NCBI GenBank assembly: GCA_003024785.1
Contig: PUQB01000825.1
Location: 1-64,000 of the forward strand
DNA length: 64,000 bases
Source: Selaginella tamariscina
Taxonomy: Eukaryota > Streptophyta > Lycopodiopsida > Selaginellales > Selaginellaceae
Direction of reading: 5' to 3'
Part shown: piece after piece, positions 21,149 through 32,094 of the stretch
How positions within the stretch are numbered: position 1 is the first letter of the stretch
Layout: every line of letters begins with the position of its first letter
Notes under the pieces: model-generated
What the model was told of the DNA's origin: nothing
Databases searched by the model: none
Seen by the model: only the letters and a program-made list of their open reading frames with translations
Translations under genes and position numbers: made by a program

Positions 21149-23298
21149 ATGGCAGGAGGGAAGAATACTCTTGTGGTGAAAAATTGCCGATCTCTGCATA
21201 AGGCGGCTGAGGATCTGGCATGTGGCCATTTTACAGTCATGTTGACGGGATGGGAGATCAATCCGGAGCTGGAGAACGCTCTTCAGGGATTGGGTCTTGA
21301 GAAGTACGCTCACCTTCTGGCGCAGGTAAATCCTGATGCGCTACAGTGCTATCATTTCATCATGATGGCAGAAAAGATGGTTGGGGATAACTTCGTTGCA
21401 TATGCCGAAGGGAGAAGGATGTTGATTAATGAGAAGGCAATCGCGGAGATATTCGGCTGCCATTAGGAGAAGGAGAGTAGAGGTAGATAAGAAGAATCTA
21501 GATATCTATCTGAAAGAGGGGAGGCAATACAATAGCAAGCTTGGCTTGCGTGTGGCGATTTGGAGGAAGAAGTGGAGCTTGTGGTAAATTTTTGGTGAAC
21601 TCTTTTGAGTTCAGACTTTCTTCCACCACAGCTTCAAAGACAGTTATGTCGCTGTATGACGCACTTAAGACGGGGAAGTGTGCAGGAGTTGCACGTTATC
21701 TCCTCAGGAAACTGGGTGAGTATGTTTTTACTGCTCAGGAGAAGGAGATACAGCAGAAGGAGTCTCCGATGATGGCATTGGCGTGGATACAGACTTGTGA
21801 ATCATGTGATGGAGTGTGGAGAGGAAGTTGAGGAGCAGGAGTATGCTAGTAAGTTGCAGAAGGTGCTCACACCTCAGAACATGATAGGAAAGAAGGTACA
21901 GGAAGTGACTAGTGGGAAGCGTCAGGAGAGTACCAGTAAGGTGATGAAGACACCACCGGGGAAGAAGCAAAAGATATCACGAGTGATGCCGATGCGGAAG
22001 TCCGTGCGGAAGGGAAAGACGAAGCCCGCGACGGAGAGCATCCATTTGGATGATGAGGATTCAACAGGAACAGGAGAAGAGGAGGAGGAAGAGCACACGG
22101 AACAGGTTTTGAGGGTGAAGCCGCTGAAAACCAGAGAGCCGCAGAAGGTGGGACAGCGTCCGGAGAAGAAGACGTTGGAGGAAGTGGTACAAATGGAGCT
22201 AGAGAAGCCACATGAACAAGTACCAGCGACTCAGACGAAGGTAGCAGAGGAAAGTCGAAAGAACAGTCGCAGGATAGAACGTCTGGTGAACACAATAAGG
22301 AAGAGAAGTCGCCTGAGTTGCGGGAGGTGACGAAGGAGGAGTTACCAACAATGGAGAAAGGGAAATCGGTGGAGTTGTCACCGGAGCCGTTAGGGAATAA
22401 GGGAAAGGAGATTCCCGGGATATTCCAGGAACAGTTGAGGAGGCAACTGCAGTTTTGTTGCAGTTACCAACGGGGCAAGATCAATCACCAAGTGAAGGTA
22501 TGGGACGTGTTCCAATGACACGGCAGCCATGGTTCAACCGTGGAGCGGCAGGGCATTCTCCAAGAGGAAGAGGTACGTTTGCACGAGGAGGGTATCCTAT
22601 GCATCACGTAGGTGGGGGAATGACTCATGGCTACGAAGCGGCGGCGGAAGAAATGGCAACAGAGTTTATGGAACCAGGGACGTTCATGGACGGTGGTAAG
22701 CGGCGGAAATCCTTCAGACAGGAGGAAGTGCCTATGGAGGTTGAGGTACAGCTGGCGCAGGTTTTGTCTCGTATGCAGCAGGAGATACTGGACAAATCGG
22801 CAAGGTGAGTTCAGCATCGCAGGACGTACCACAGTTGGCTTCAGCATTGTACAACCAGTTTGTGAATATGGGCTACACAGTGAAGGACAGAGCAGAAATT
22901 CGCAGGTTGATTGCAGAAGCGGTGGAGGCAGTGGTAATGCCGAAGATCAACACCATGCAGGCTACGGTTAGTAGGATAGGAGCACGACCGGTGAAGGCAA
23001 GGACTCCTAGTCCTACGGTTCTTGAGAGCAAGCGGTGAGTGTTTCAGAACCTATGCCGATGGCGCAGAAGATAGTCAAGACACAGGAAGAACTCCGACAG
23101 GGAGGAGCATTACTGACGGTGCTGGGAGAGGAACTTCAACGACTGCAGATGGAGAACCAGGGTCTCCGACTGCAGGTGGCATCCATGGCACAGGAAATGG
23201 AGAAGGTAAAGGCAGAGTTTGTGAGGTACAAGGAGGAATATGAGACAGAGTATCCTGAGGAGCCGCAGGAGAATGAGGGTGCAGGACAGGTGCAGTGA
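21149..23298 (+). pseudogene. Element B extra 3' ORF (globular, acidic/basic, RG-rich, coiled coil)
   Basis: Starts at an ATG (21149) in the integrase frame: MAGGKNTLVVKNCRSLHKAA, ALQGLGLEKYAHLLAQVNP and FVAYAEGRRMLINEKAIAEI to a TAG at 21464. Later pieces are in shifted frames: SLYDALKTGKCAGVARYLL (21541-21831), a basic then acidic tract (KKQKISRVMPMRKSVRKGKT and EEEEEE near 22080), an RG-rich box (SPRGRGTFARGGYPMHH, 22455-22808) and a final coil (23035-23298: LTVLGEELQRLQMENQGLRL). Total about 700 codons. Position and coil end match the 3' ORFs of families A and C; sequence similarity between them is weak. No known domain was recognised. Basic and RG tracts suggest nucleic-acid binding (inference). 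Confidence 0.6.
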
Positions 23299-23308
23299 GG
23301 ACACTGCA

Positions 23309-23327
23309 AATTCAAGGTGGGGAATAG
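23309..23327 (+). other. Polypurine tract of element B
   Basis: AATTCAAGGTGGGGAATAG, purine-rich and directly before the 3' LTR, the expected plus-strand primer position. Confidence 0.65.
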
Positions 23328-23869
23328 TGTTAGAGGCCAAAAATATAGCATGTAGGAACTGCATACATAGGACTTTCCTACGGTGGAGGAATAACTTGTA
23401 GGAAAGTAGTAGTAGGAAATATCCTGTGTACAGGAAAAATCCTACAGCAGTAGGAAAAATCCTACAGGGTAGGAAGGATCCTACGGTTGCAGGAAGCAGA
23501 CAGTTATGACGGTTGGAGGAGGACAGGATTCGGTTAGGGCAAGGAAGGGCAGGAAGAGAGAGAGACTATGAAGGCTATGAAGGCTATGGAGAGCAATGCA
23601 TGAGAGAGAGAGTATCTTTGGGAGAGAAGTAAGTCTCCACACTTGCTATCTCTTTGTATTCATATAGTAATGCAAGTGCATATTTATGGGTATTGTGAAT
23701 GCTTATACATGGCAATGGCCAAAGCAAAATCCTATCCTTGACCTTAGAGACGAAATAAGTATATATCTAGAGCTCTCTATTGGACGAAATCCCTACACTT
23801 TAACGTGCAAAGCTTTTCCTGCGCTGTGAACAGTGTTTTCTGCACACAGGAAAGTTTTCCATGTTAACA
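23328..23869 (+). repeat. Element B 3' LTR
   Basis: 542 bases, nearly identical to the 5' LTR (about ten single-base or small indel differences, including GGATAAATCC/GGAAAAATCC and CGGAGGG/CGGTTAGGG). Followed by GGTGT. Confidence 0.94.
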
Positions 23870-23874
23870 GGTGT

Positions 23875-25700
23875 GCTCCGTCAATCCGATGGCGATGATT
23901 TGTGGTGGGTCATGTTCCCTGGCCGAGCGCCCTGTACTTGGTGATAATGGCCTGCTTGCCTCTGGCCCTCTAGTTAGAGGTTCTTGCTGGTTGATCATAG
24001 GTGTGGTACTGGTCCTTGCGAGTTGAGCTCTTTGGTGCAATTCTTCCCTGACCACTGTCAATTCTGCTTGGGCTTTTGCGAGCTCCCCACTCCTCCACTC
24101 GATCCAGGACTTAAGCTCGTGTATTTGCTATTTCTTTTCTGTTATGGCCCAGCCGCAGTGTGTTGGTGGTCGTCCAGTAGCCCTAGGAGGGTTCACACTC
24201 ATTGTATAACCTCTAGAATTTGCTGCCCTCTCACTCTAGAGTTCTCAGGCATCCTTCTTCCTTTTTAATACTATCATACACAGTCGGCAACCTTGACACA
24301 ACAATTTTTTAGCTTTTTTGGGTATCCTCTTGTGCTTCCTATCATCGTTCCATGAGATTAGCCACTATGGCATCGTGTTCTTTTGCCACAGCTGGGAGAT
24401 CGAGGTTGTTATAACGCCTCCGTTACTTCCTTTAGCTGGTCAAGGCCTTCGCAAGCTTGATGTAGGCCGTTAAGCCCATCGTCCGTCGGCATGAAAATGT
24501 TGGTAGTTATCCTTTGACTCTTCCTCGAACTTGCCTTCCTTTTCTCCCTGGCCTGGTCCGATTGATTGCTTGGGTGTTTCCGACAGGGATTTCGATGGTA
24601 ATGAGGTCCCTACAGCCAAGGGAACCGCGTGTATAGGTTCCGACATCCCATGCTTTGGTAGTTTCCTGGTCAAGAAGGGGCTACCTTCCGCATGTTCCTC
24701 TGTCGACCTCCAGAGGTCCTAGCTACTCCTTATAGTTGTCATGTCTTTTACTCCTCTTTTCTTCATCCCTCATCTGGAGCGGTGGTGGTGCTCTAACTAT
24801 TGTTCCCAAACGAGTCTGTGGTCAATAATACGATATGGCCAGCCGTGGAAAGTCTTTACTCAATCCCAATCCGAACTCCATGATTCTCTAGTTAGAGCCA
24901 GAACCAAGTACTGCTTAAGGCAAGTCTGCCTAGTTTACCCCGACTCCTTCCCACGCCCTGTAGAGACCATTTGCTAACCGCTTGGTGATCTGTCTCCCTG
25001 TTCTTTCCATGAGCATGAAGACCACTAGTGCTATGAATTCAGCTGCTTCCTCCCTCATTTGTATGCCTCGTAGCGCATGGGTCCCTATGGTGGTGGGCCG
25101 TCTGAACATTCTCCTAAGGCGAGGCTGTCCTATGGTAGTCGAAATACTATCGCTAGTTCATCGAACATAATATGGAAGACTACGCTCCCATTTGTGCAGA
25201 ACTGTATCCCCCTATGCCCAATCTGACTAACTACCAGTTTCGTTGACTGGATGAATTGTCTGGCCTTCTCGGCGAATCCCAGGGCCTCCACTTCTCCTCA
25301 TGGAAGGTCGAAGAATTCTTCCAACTGTAGCTGTCTCCTAACTAGTCGAACGTCATGTCGGCTGATCAATTCTTTGAACCTTGAGTGCCTAGGCGACACA
25401 AGTTCCATTGTTCGCTCCTGGCCCTCGATGGATACACAAATTTCTTAGATCACCACTGGCCAGTTCCTTTCCGTCCAGTCTGTGGTCATGGCAATGGAAG
25501 TGTGGCACTGTACACCTCCTTCCCGAGTATAGGTGACATGGCAATCCTCATGTCTTCCTCCGAGGTGACTGGCATGGCTATCCTTGCACCTAGATACGCA
25601 ATGATGGCGCCACCCGACCATCATTGTCTTCGTAGTATGTGCCTCATGCGTGCGGTTGGACCATATGATCTTGTGAGCTAGTGTTTGGAGATCCTGCTTT
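23875..25700 (-). pseudogene. Family A 3' ORF (second copy in A-comp)
   Basis: Resumes the minus-strand 3' ORF after element B. Read on the minus strand, the globular part near 25400-24950 gives FKELI, DQPT.., LGFAEKARQFIQS and FIALVVFMLMERTGRQITKR, aligning with 3339-3094 of the first copy and with 13590-13680 of A-auto. The hinge and coil follow toward 23875. Frames contain several stops. This copy keeps the whole globular domain, unlike A-na. Confidence 0.55.
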
Positions 25701-26520
25701 TGATCGCACCATCTTTCCTGTTGTGCTTCCTTGGCCCCGTTACGTTGACTGCGCTGCCCTAGGATTCCTTGGACTGTGCTTCATCTGGGTGGGTGTTTGG
25801 CCCAGGGCAGCTACTATCAACTGTCCATCATAGCTCTTGTCCATTATCATTGCCTGTTGTGGTCTTGATGATGCCTAGTGGGGCCCACCCTGGTTCTAAC
25901 TGCATAGCCTTACCTATTGGTCCCTTCCTACCACGGCTTCCCATTATCAGCCCCGCGTGTCCCACACATGGGACTTCACGCCCTACTTCTACTAGGGAGG
26001 GTCTCTACCGGAGCTTTCCCCCCCCACTTCCAAGGCTGATCTCCGATTAGCCATGGCAGTGGGTACTTGCCATTGAGGTCAGGGCTGATATAGGGCTATC
26101 AGTCGATGCTGATACTGGGCTTGGATTGGGCCTGCTTGATTGGTGCAATTGTCCGACTAGGGTGTGTCCAAGTGGGTCCTCCGGAATCGTCATGGTGGTC
26201 GGTGAACTAGTTTTTGTGCTCCCACACTATGTCTGGATAGCTTCGGGCTTCGGCCGCCCCCCATGCGATCCTTGGTTCATTCGCGCCGTGCTGCTCTAGT
26301 GATGGGCCTTCTGCCTGGTGCGGCTTGAGCTTGGAGGTTGATCGTCAGGGGTCGCCGTTGTGCCCTCGCTCCATCCTCTGCACCTACTTGGCTCCTGGTA
26401 TTCTAGCACCCTGAATCTTTGTGTGGGTGCCTGGATTTTGCCTATGGATACGGACCTTATTCCCCCTTGGTGCGGAATCTTGTTTGTTGGTGCTCCCAGT
26501 CATGCTGCACTTCGCACCCC
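25701..26520 (-). other. Replacement segment of non-autonomous family A (second copy)
   Basis: Same segment as 3871-4640, between the 3' ORF and the protease remnant. Includes the C-rich run near 26018-26025 that is also found at 4170-4177 and 50877-50887. No RT or integrase motif in any frame. Confidence 0.55.
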
Positions 26521-27361
26521 TGAGTCAGGGTCGACCAAGGAGCAAGTCGAATCCCCCTCTGGCATGCATGTTGAGGACCACAACGTTTATCCAAAATTTG
26601 ACCGTTTGGACCTCAACTTTTACTACCCTCAAGATGCCCTTGGGTGCTACCTCGAGCTGATTTGCCATGCGTACTTAAAAGGGAGTAGGCTTCGGAGTTA
26701 GCATATGCAAATCCCGATGGAGCTCCGTTGACATGATGTTGATTGCTGATCCTCCATCTATAATCACCTTGCTGATCATGCAACCTACCATGCGAATTGG
26801 AATGGTTGGCACGTCATTCATGTAGTCCACTGTGGTTGCAATGAGTCTTGGTGGGGACCTTGCTACTGGTTGTGCCCGATTCCCCCATCATGCGGCTGGA
26901 ATCAGTAATGCTTCTTGCCTTGTCGATGTCTGAGCCTCTCCCATACTGAAGGTGGGGCATTTTTGTCTCCTCGCCTTTCTCAACGATTCTTGGCCTTAGT
27001 TGGGCTTTGCTAGTCCTGAAGCAGTCTACATGTTGGTTTGCTTCCTTACCCATTGTTTTAATACTAGGGGTTTTGTTGCCCGTTCCCTTTTGTGGCACCT
27101 TCGTGTTCCCCTGGTTCCGCATATTTACGTTTGCCTTGTTTCGTCCACTAAGGGTGCATGTTGCACTATGTTTGTCTTGTCATCCTGTCCTGGCAATACG
27201 ACTATTACTTGGTTCACTTGCAATGCGGGGGTTGGTGTTGGGCTGGCGGGGATCTGCCCATTGCCTGTCTTGGCAGTGCCGGTTGCTTGTGCCTCCAGCA
27301 TTGGTTTGATTAACGATACCCATGAGCATCAATAAAGCGGGTGTGGGCCTCCGCATAGTGC
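26521..27361 (-). pseudogene. Family A retropepsin remnant and linker (second copy)
   Basis: On the minus strand near 26770-26560 it reads IIDGGSAINIMSTELHRDL, then VRMANQLEVAPKGILR and a continuous stretch to LNMHARGGFDLLLGRP, so most of the fold is open apart from one TAG. The DGG active-site triplet is intact. The linker block (ELL..HPPG-like) follows toward 27361, where the uninterrupted version of the A-auto target site (CTCCTTGCGTTCC) can be read. Confidence 0.65.
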
Positions 27362-28640
27362 TCATCTCCTTGCGTTCCAGTCGTCTCTCTCTGTCACCAT
27401 ACCTGGGTCGGTAGGGCTGCCACTTGTAGGAATGGGACCAACGATTCCGGTCTCTTGATTGTGACCTTCTATGAGTTTGATTATCCCTCTCTGTCCTTCG
27501 GCCGTAACTCCTCTGGTTATCTGCATCCCTTAGGCCTTTCGTTCTAGCATCAATGCTACCACATGTGGTATCCTATTGCTCAAAAGTTCGGCCAATTGAT
27601 AGCAATCGTTCGTGTTGTGAGACCCACGAATGTTACATACTCGGCAATACTTGTCCCTGTGTGTGGTTTATCCCATTGGGCCAGTGTTGCGGTTAAGTCT
27701 TCCTTCCATGTTGCCCCTCGTTGGGCCTCCCACATTGTAGCTGCATATGCCCCTTGGCTCCCGATTGTTTTCCTTTCTGGTAGGTTTTGGAACATTTGAG
27801 AGGTTTTCCTAGTCCGTGGTGGTGTCATTTGCCCCCTCAGTGAAGAGAATATTCTGCATGAAGAGGATATTCAGCACGTGCAAGAGGATATTCCATAGGA
27901 GAAGAATATTCTGCATGAAGAGGATATTCAGCACATGCAAAAGGATATTCCAGTCGTTGTCTAGGCTGATCCACTTGCGGATCTCCAACCACAGTCCCTT
28001 TCAGTACCATATTTTCTTGGTCAAGTCGATTGGGGCATCCCTTAGCCAGGCGATATACCCCAGCATACGGACCGTGTACTCGTCGACCAACTCTCTTGCT
28101 TTCTGCTTCAAGCTTGTTAGCTTGTGGATCACCTCTTCCTTGCTCTTTTCCTCCCGGAAGGTGTTTAGGAATGCCCTCTGTGAGGTTTCCTAGCGAGCTC
28201 CTTCGTTAGCCGCATGGAATCGCATCCACCAGGCGTGTGCCTTCTTGTCCAGCATGCGAATGCACTCAGCTTCTTGTGGTTGTCGTCTATGCTCCTCAAT
28301 TTGCATACTTGTTTGAACTTGTGTACGTGCTAGTCTGCGTCTTCACCCTTCACTCCGTGGAAAGCGAGTAAGGGCACTATTACAGTGTTCTCCTGCATTT
28401 GATTGAGTGCACGGGCTACTAAGGTTACCAGATCGATTCCCATGGCGTCTTGTTGAGCTTGAGAAGTACTCCGATCCGGACCCTCCGCTTTAGACATGGT
28501 GTAGTCTACGTCCCAGTATTATGCAAGTACCTTTCTCCTCCCTCGCGCCCCTACCCTTTAGTTGAGGGTGGGTGACGAGGACAGGCTCCTCTCGGCTATT
28601 CCTCGGGGGTCCCCTCCATAGGACCAGCTTGACGGCTAAT
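27362..28640 (-). pseudogene. gag: Family A gag (second copy in A-comp), with an insert replacing its basic linker
   Basis: Full-length relative of 7446-8560 on the minus strand: ALNQMQENTVIVPLLAF, VHKFEQVCKLRSIDDNHKK, AHAWWMRFHAANEG, FLNTFREEKSKEEVIHKLT, GYIAWLRDAPIDLTKK and IRKWISLDND. Downstream of that, about 110 bases of the normal gag linker are replaced at 27842-27955 by a two-unit direct repeat rich in GGATATTC. The knuckle region (27700-27590) is degenerate. Stops occur, for example after the capsid part and in the N-terminal segment. Confidence 0.75.
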
Positions 28641-30961
28641 GGCGCGGCTTACCTTGGCTGGATGAGATTCTCTCATCTAGTGGGTGGTTTTGCAGAACCG
28701 TGCATGGAATCCCCTTGCGGCGTCTAGGTCGTGGTTGATGGGGCAAGCCCTCGCCCTGAGATAGTATTCCCTCATCTCGTGGTGATTGTGGCCCTACTGT
28801 GTGCCCTGGCGGATTTCCCTCGCAGGGTCGGCATAGTGTTGGTTGCTTGGGCAGATTTCCCTCACAGGTGTCACAACCCGATACAGGATGCAAGATTCCG
28901 AATACAGGATATAGGATACGGACTACATGATATACCTACAAGATATGCCTATAAGATATTCCTACAGGATATACCTACAGGATATTCCTACATGATATGC
29001 CTATAGGATATGCTACATGATATGCTACAGGATATGCCTAGAGGATAAGGGTCATTATTCTTAGCTCATGACTAGATTAGACTCATGACCAGATTAGCTT
29101 GGAGTTGTGAGCATAAAAGCTCCGACCTAATTGTTGTACTATCAGTTACTATCAACAGTCATTCTACAATCATTCTTGTTCTTGTCTTGTTTGTATCTTG
29201 CTCCTTGCCTCCTGCTCTTGTCTTGCTCTCGGATCCTGTCATGTTCCTGTCTTGCTCCTGGATCCTGTCCTGTTCTTGTCTCACTCCTGGATCCTGTCCT
29301 GTTCTTATCTCGCTCTTGGATTCTGTCCTGTTCTTGTCTCGCTCCTAGATCCTGTCCTACTCCTGATTCCTAAGTTCCTAGTTCCTGTCCTGCTCCCTAT
29401 TCTGCTATCCTGCTCCGATTCCTACCTAGCTCCTTGTCTTGCTATCCTGCTCCCTATCCTGCTATCCTACTCTAGTTCCTATCTTGCTCCTAATCCTGCT
29501 ATCCTGCTCCGATTCCTATTCAGCTCCTTGTCCTGCTATCCAGCTCCAGTTCCTATCCTGCTCCTAGTCCTGCTATCCTGCTACGGTTCCTATTCAGCTC
29601 CTTGTCTTGCTATCCTGCTCCATTTCCTATCTTGCTCCTTATCCCCCATCCTGCTCCAGTTCCTATCCTGCTCCTAAGTTCTTAGTTCTTGTCCTATTCC
29701 TTGTCCTGCTCATGAGTTTCTAGTTCATGTTCTGCTCCTTGTCCTACTCCTGAGTTCCTAGTTCCTATCCTGCTTCGGTTCCTATCCTGCTCCTTGTCCT
29801 GCTCCTGAGTTGCAAGTTCATGTCTTGCTCCTTGTCCTGCTCCTGAGTCAAGCCTCCTTGTTCGCGGAATCTTGCTCACTTCCTTGTTCCTAGATCGTGG
29901 CTTGACAGTAGGGTCGGCATAGTGTTGGTTGCTTGGGCGAATTTCCCTCGCCTCTGGACGGAATCCCCTTGTCTCTTGGCCAAAATGGCCACTGTGTGGC
30001 CCCCCCTTACGGGTACCTCCTCCTAGTCCGTCATTTCATCAATGTCTAGTTGCCTTCGTGGCAAGTGGTCGTCCCACATGTACCCCGGCCTTCCGAAGCC
30101 TCGGGTTCTCATCCTGGTAACCACAGTAGCCTGCTACATTGTCCGATCGGCTGAACTCCTGGTGTAGAGGTTGCCTTATTGGCAATCGATTCCCTCCCCA
30201 CGGGGGCCTTCCGGATGAAGCTCTTCCTCCCCTCTTTTCGGGTAGCCATGGGCCCCCCGCCTTACCCTTGTGGATGACAGCAGCCCTGGGTTTCCTACCT
30301 TACGTCCCTCGTGGTGTTGGCCATGCTAGACCTCTGGCTCTTGTCCCTCGTCGCTATCTGTGCTACTTTCGCCACCTCGAGATTCCTGTCTCTAGTGCAT
30401 GCCTTCCCCTTCTTGGGGTTCTTCTATGCAGGGTTTCCTCCTTCGGGGGTACTCGTCGAACACGGGTTCTGCTCTTCAGTGTGGGGGCTCATCATAGTTG
30501 TCACTTTCGCCTATGTCGAGAGGGGTGGAGGGCTTCCATTGATCTACCATCCCCCACTCTACATCGTAGGTCATTGTCAGGCGAGGTCACCTGTCTGGGT
30601 GCTGCTCATTTCCATACGCTCCTATACATGGAATAGCATCCAAATGTGCTGCGGGTTCTTCATAACCTTCTTCATCGTCAGCAGCTTATGAGCGCCACTG
30701 CTACTGTTGTGCTAGGTTTATCGTTTCTCAAAAATTCAGCCATGCGGTATTTGCATCGTTTCCTTAGGTAGGTGAGGCAGGGGCCAATTGTGGCAACCGG
30801 GGTGCGTCTTTGCCTTCCATCAACCTACCTCGGCCGGCTCGAGCATCCTCTTGGCTAGTTGATGCTCATTAATCTCTAGCTGTTCAAACGAGTTAATCCC
30901 AGCTCTCCTTCGGGCTGCAACTTTACTTGCTACGGTGAACTCCATCCGTGTGTACTATTTA
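28641..30961 (-). other. Leader of A-comp with a family D solo LTR
   Basis: Untranslated leader homologous to 6240-7445. No gene seen. It is split at 28868/29908 by a solo LTR. The sequence around the split, GGGTCGGCATAGTGTTGG and following bases, is present on both sides (about 28828-28868 and 29911-29950), although it occurs only once in A-na. Confidence 0.6.
28869..29907 (+). mobile_element. Expanded solo LTR of family D
   Basis: 1,039 bases, TGTCACAACCCGATAC to CGTGGCTTGACA, versus 587-588 bases for the other family D LTRs. The extra length is tandem repetition: a head with at least nine spaced ACAGGATAT/ACATGATAT units (28880-29045) and a pyrimidine-rich tandem block of CTCCTGGATCCTGTCCTGTT type and TCCTGCTATCCTGCTCC type (29210-29870). 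Hydrophobic Leu/Ser/Cys-rich ORFs here are by-products of the repeats. Immediate 5-bp flanks are ACAGG and GTAGG, a weak match. Confidence 0.85.
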
Positions 30962-30978
30962 TCCCTCTATGGTCGCCA
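30962..30978 (-). other. Primer-binding site of A-comp
   Basis: Minus strand TGGCGACCATAGAGGGA, four bases (TTTG) inside the 5' LTR. Same site as A-auto with one or two changes. Confidence 0.75.
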
Positions 30979-30982
30979 CAAA

Positions 30983-31675
30983 TGGTCGTTGGGGACTCCC
31001 TAGGCCAGATGTGGTGCTGCTTATGAAGCCTTGGTGGTCGCCATGACGCTGTGGATAGCGTCCAATCCCGGGGGTTCGCTGGTTGGCCGGCCTTACCTCG
31101 GGTGTACTGGAAGGTACTGAATGGCCTCTACCTGGACGCCACGAGGGTCCATATACAAGGGTGGGGAATGTTCTCCTGAAGCAGTGCTGCCACTTGGTGG
31201 TAGAGTAGGTTGTTGGGCCTAGGAGCAGAGCAAAGGAAGTATCACTGGAGAGATGGTGATCAGAAGGAATATGTATTTATATATGGTGCCTACTGAGTAC
31301 AAACTGCCTCAGGGAGGTGAAGCAAGATATAAGACGAAAACTCCACTAGAAGGAACCCGACCCACTACCAGCCTTCCTGCTTATATAGTGGGTCACTTAG
31401 CGCTAGACCCTAGGTACATGTGGCACACTCTCACTGGTCTACCGCCATGTGACATAGTCATGTCTATCACATTTATGCACCTCCCTCCCTCACACGTGCT
31501 GTCCTAAGCACCCTTGGTGGCTGATCCGGACGATCGGATCTATGCATGGTTATGCCGCCGCCTAACAACTGTCACTGTCAGTCCGTACCTGCGGTACCTT
31601 CCTTGCTCAGTGCTTCGTCTCGTCGCTCGTCCGCTCTAGCTGGCAGTTTGATGGTGGTCAACCCACCGTCAACCA
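30983..31675 (-). repeat. Family A 5' LTR (right end of A-comp)
   Basis: 693 bases, minus orientation, ending at CCGTCAACCA on the plus strand. The subterminal inverted repeat is altered (TTGATGGTGG / CCACCGTCAA). TATA box copy at about 31382-31388. The next bases (AAGAG) start a GA microsatellite. Confidence 0.9.
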
Positions 31676-31724
31676 AAGAGAGAGAGAGAGAGAGTCCATA
31701 TGTGTGTGTGTGTGTGTGTGTTTG
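31676..31724. repeat. Compound GA/TG microsatellite
   Basis: (GA)n from about 31676 to 31694, a short spacer, then (TG)n from about 31700 to 31721, immediately next to the A-comp LTR. Confidence 0.9.
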
Positions 31725-32094
31725 AATGTAGAAGGTTAATCTTGATTGATATATCAATCACTCTCTTCTATTCTCCAAAATCAAAGAAGATTTTTAGCAC
31801 CTTGGAGCAACTACTAGCAACACAATCAACATCTCTCAGATAATTTGAGTGATGGCATGTAGCTTGTACAAGAAACAACCCCATGAAAACCATCAACAAC
31901 AATATGGTCTTGATTGAAGATGAAGGAGAAGTTGTTGAATCAAAAAACAAACTAGAAAACAATTATGTATTTACATGTTACGCATCTATGTGCATATACC
32001 TAAGGTGGTATTTGACAATTAAATGCCCAAGGATGTGCAAGAGGTGTGAAGCATGAGATTGTGTTGGAACCAGGTACGAAAGCCATTTATCATA
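31725..32094. other. Non-coding stretch, no gene seen
   Basis: AT-rich, with a minus-strand ORF of 64 codons (31962-31768) that matches nothing I recognise. It forms the left flank of an RT fragment. Confidence 0.4.

Larger units (their letters stand above)
17192..23869 (+). mobile_element. Element B: young Ty3/gypsy-type retrotransposon with internal deletion
   Basis: A 6,678-bp element with LTRs 17192-17732 and 23328-23869 and a perfect 5-bp target duplication GGTGT at 17187-17191 and 23870-23874. By eye the LTRs differ at about ten positions in 541 (about 98% identity), making it the most recent insertion by LTR divergence among those compared. Order: PBS, gag, then a deletion that joins gag to the middle of RT, RNase H, integrase with GPF module, a ~2.1-kb 3' ORF and the 3' LTR. 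Zinc knuckle, protease and the N-terminal half of RT are missing, so it cannot move by itself. Inserted in the A-comp 3' ORF. Confidence 0.94.
1223..31675 (-). mobile_element. A-comp: composite family A Ty3/gypsy-type element, non-autonomous, with three nested insertions
   Basis: Bounded by family A LTRs at 1223-1830 and 30983-31675, both in minus orientation, with a primer-binding site just inside the right LTR. Without the nested pieces (5532-16322, 17192-23869, 28869-29907) the minus-strand order is 5' LTR, leader, gag, protease, 3' ORF, then an abrupt switch at about 17044 into a second gag (C-terminal half), protease and 3' ORF, and the 3' LTR. No RT, RNase H or integrase is present in either half. 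The outer flanks (TTTAA left, AAGAG right) do not match. This fits two adjacent or tandem copies fused by a deletion that removed the middle LTR, one leader and half a gag. All reading frames are broken. Confidence 0.8.

Noticed and set aside
29085-29677. Leu/Ser/Cys-rich ORFs resembling signal or membrane proteins (also 14702-15117)
   Set aside because: They are translations of pyrimidine-rich tandem repeats in family D LTRs, open in several frames because the repeats lack stops.
28880-29870. Repeats with regular spacing considered as a CRISPR-like array
   Set aside because: Units are direct tandem, without unique spacers of constant length, and lie inside a plant LTR.
1223-31675. A-comp as one simple element with two matching ends
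   Set aside because: Flanking bases differ (TTTAA and AAGAG), and the interior repeats protease and 3' ORF twice, so a fusion of two copies fits better.
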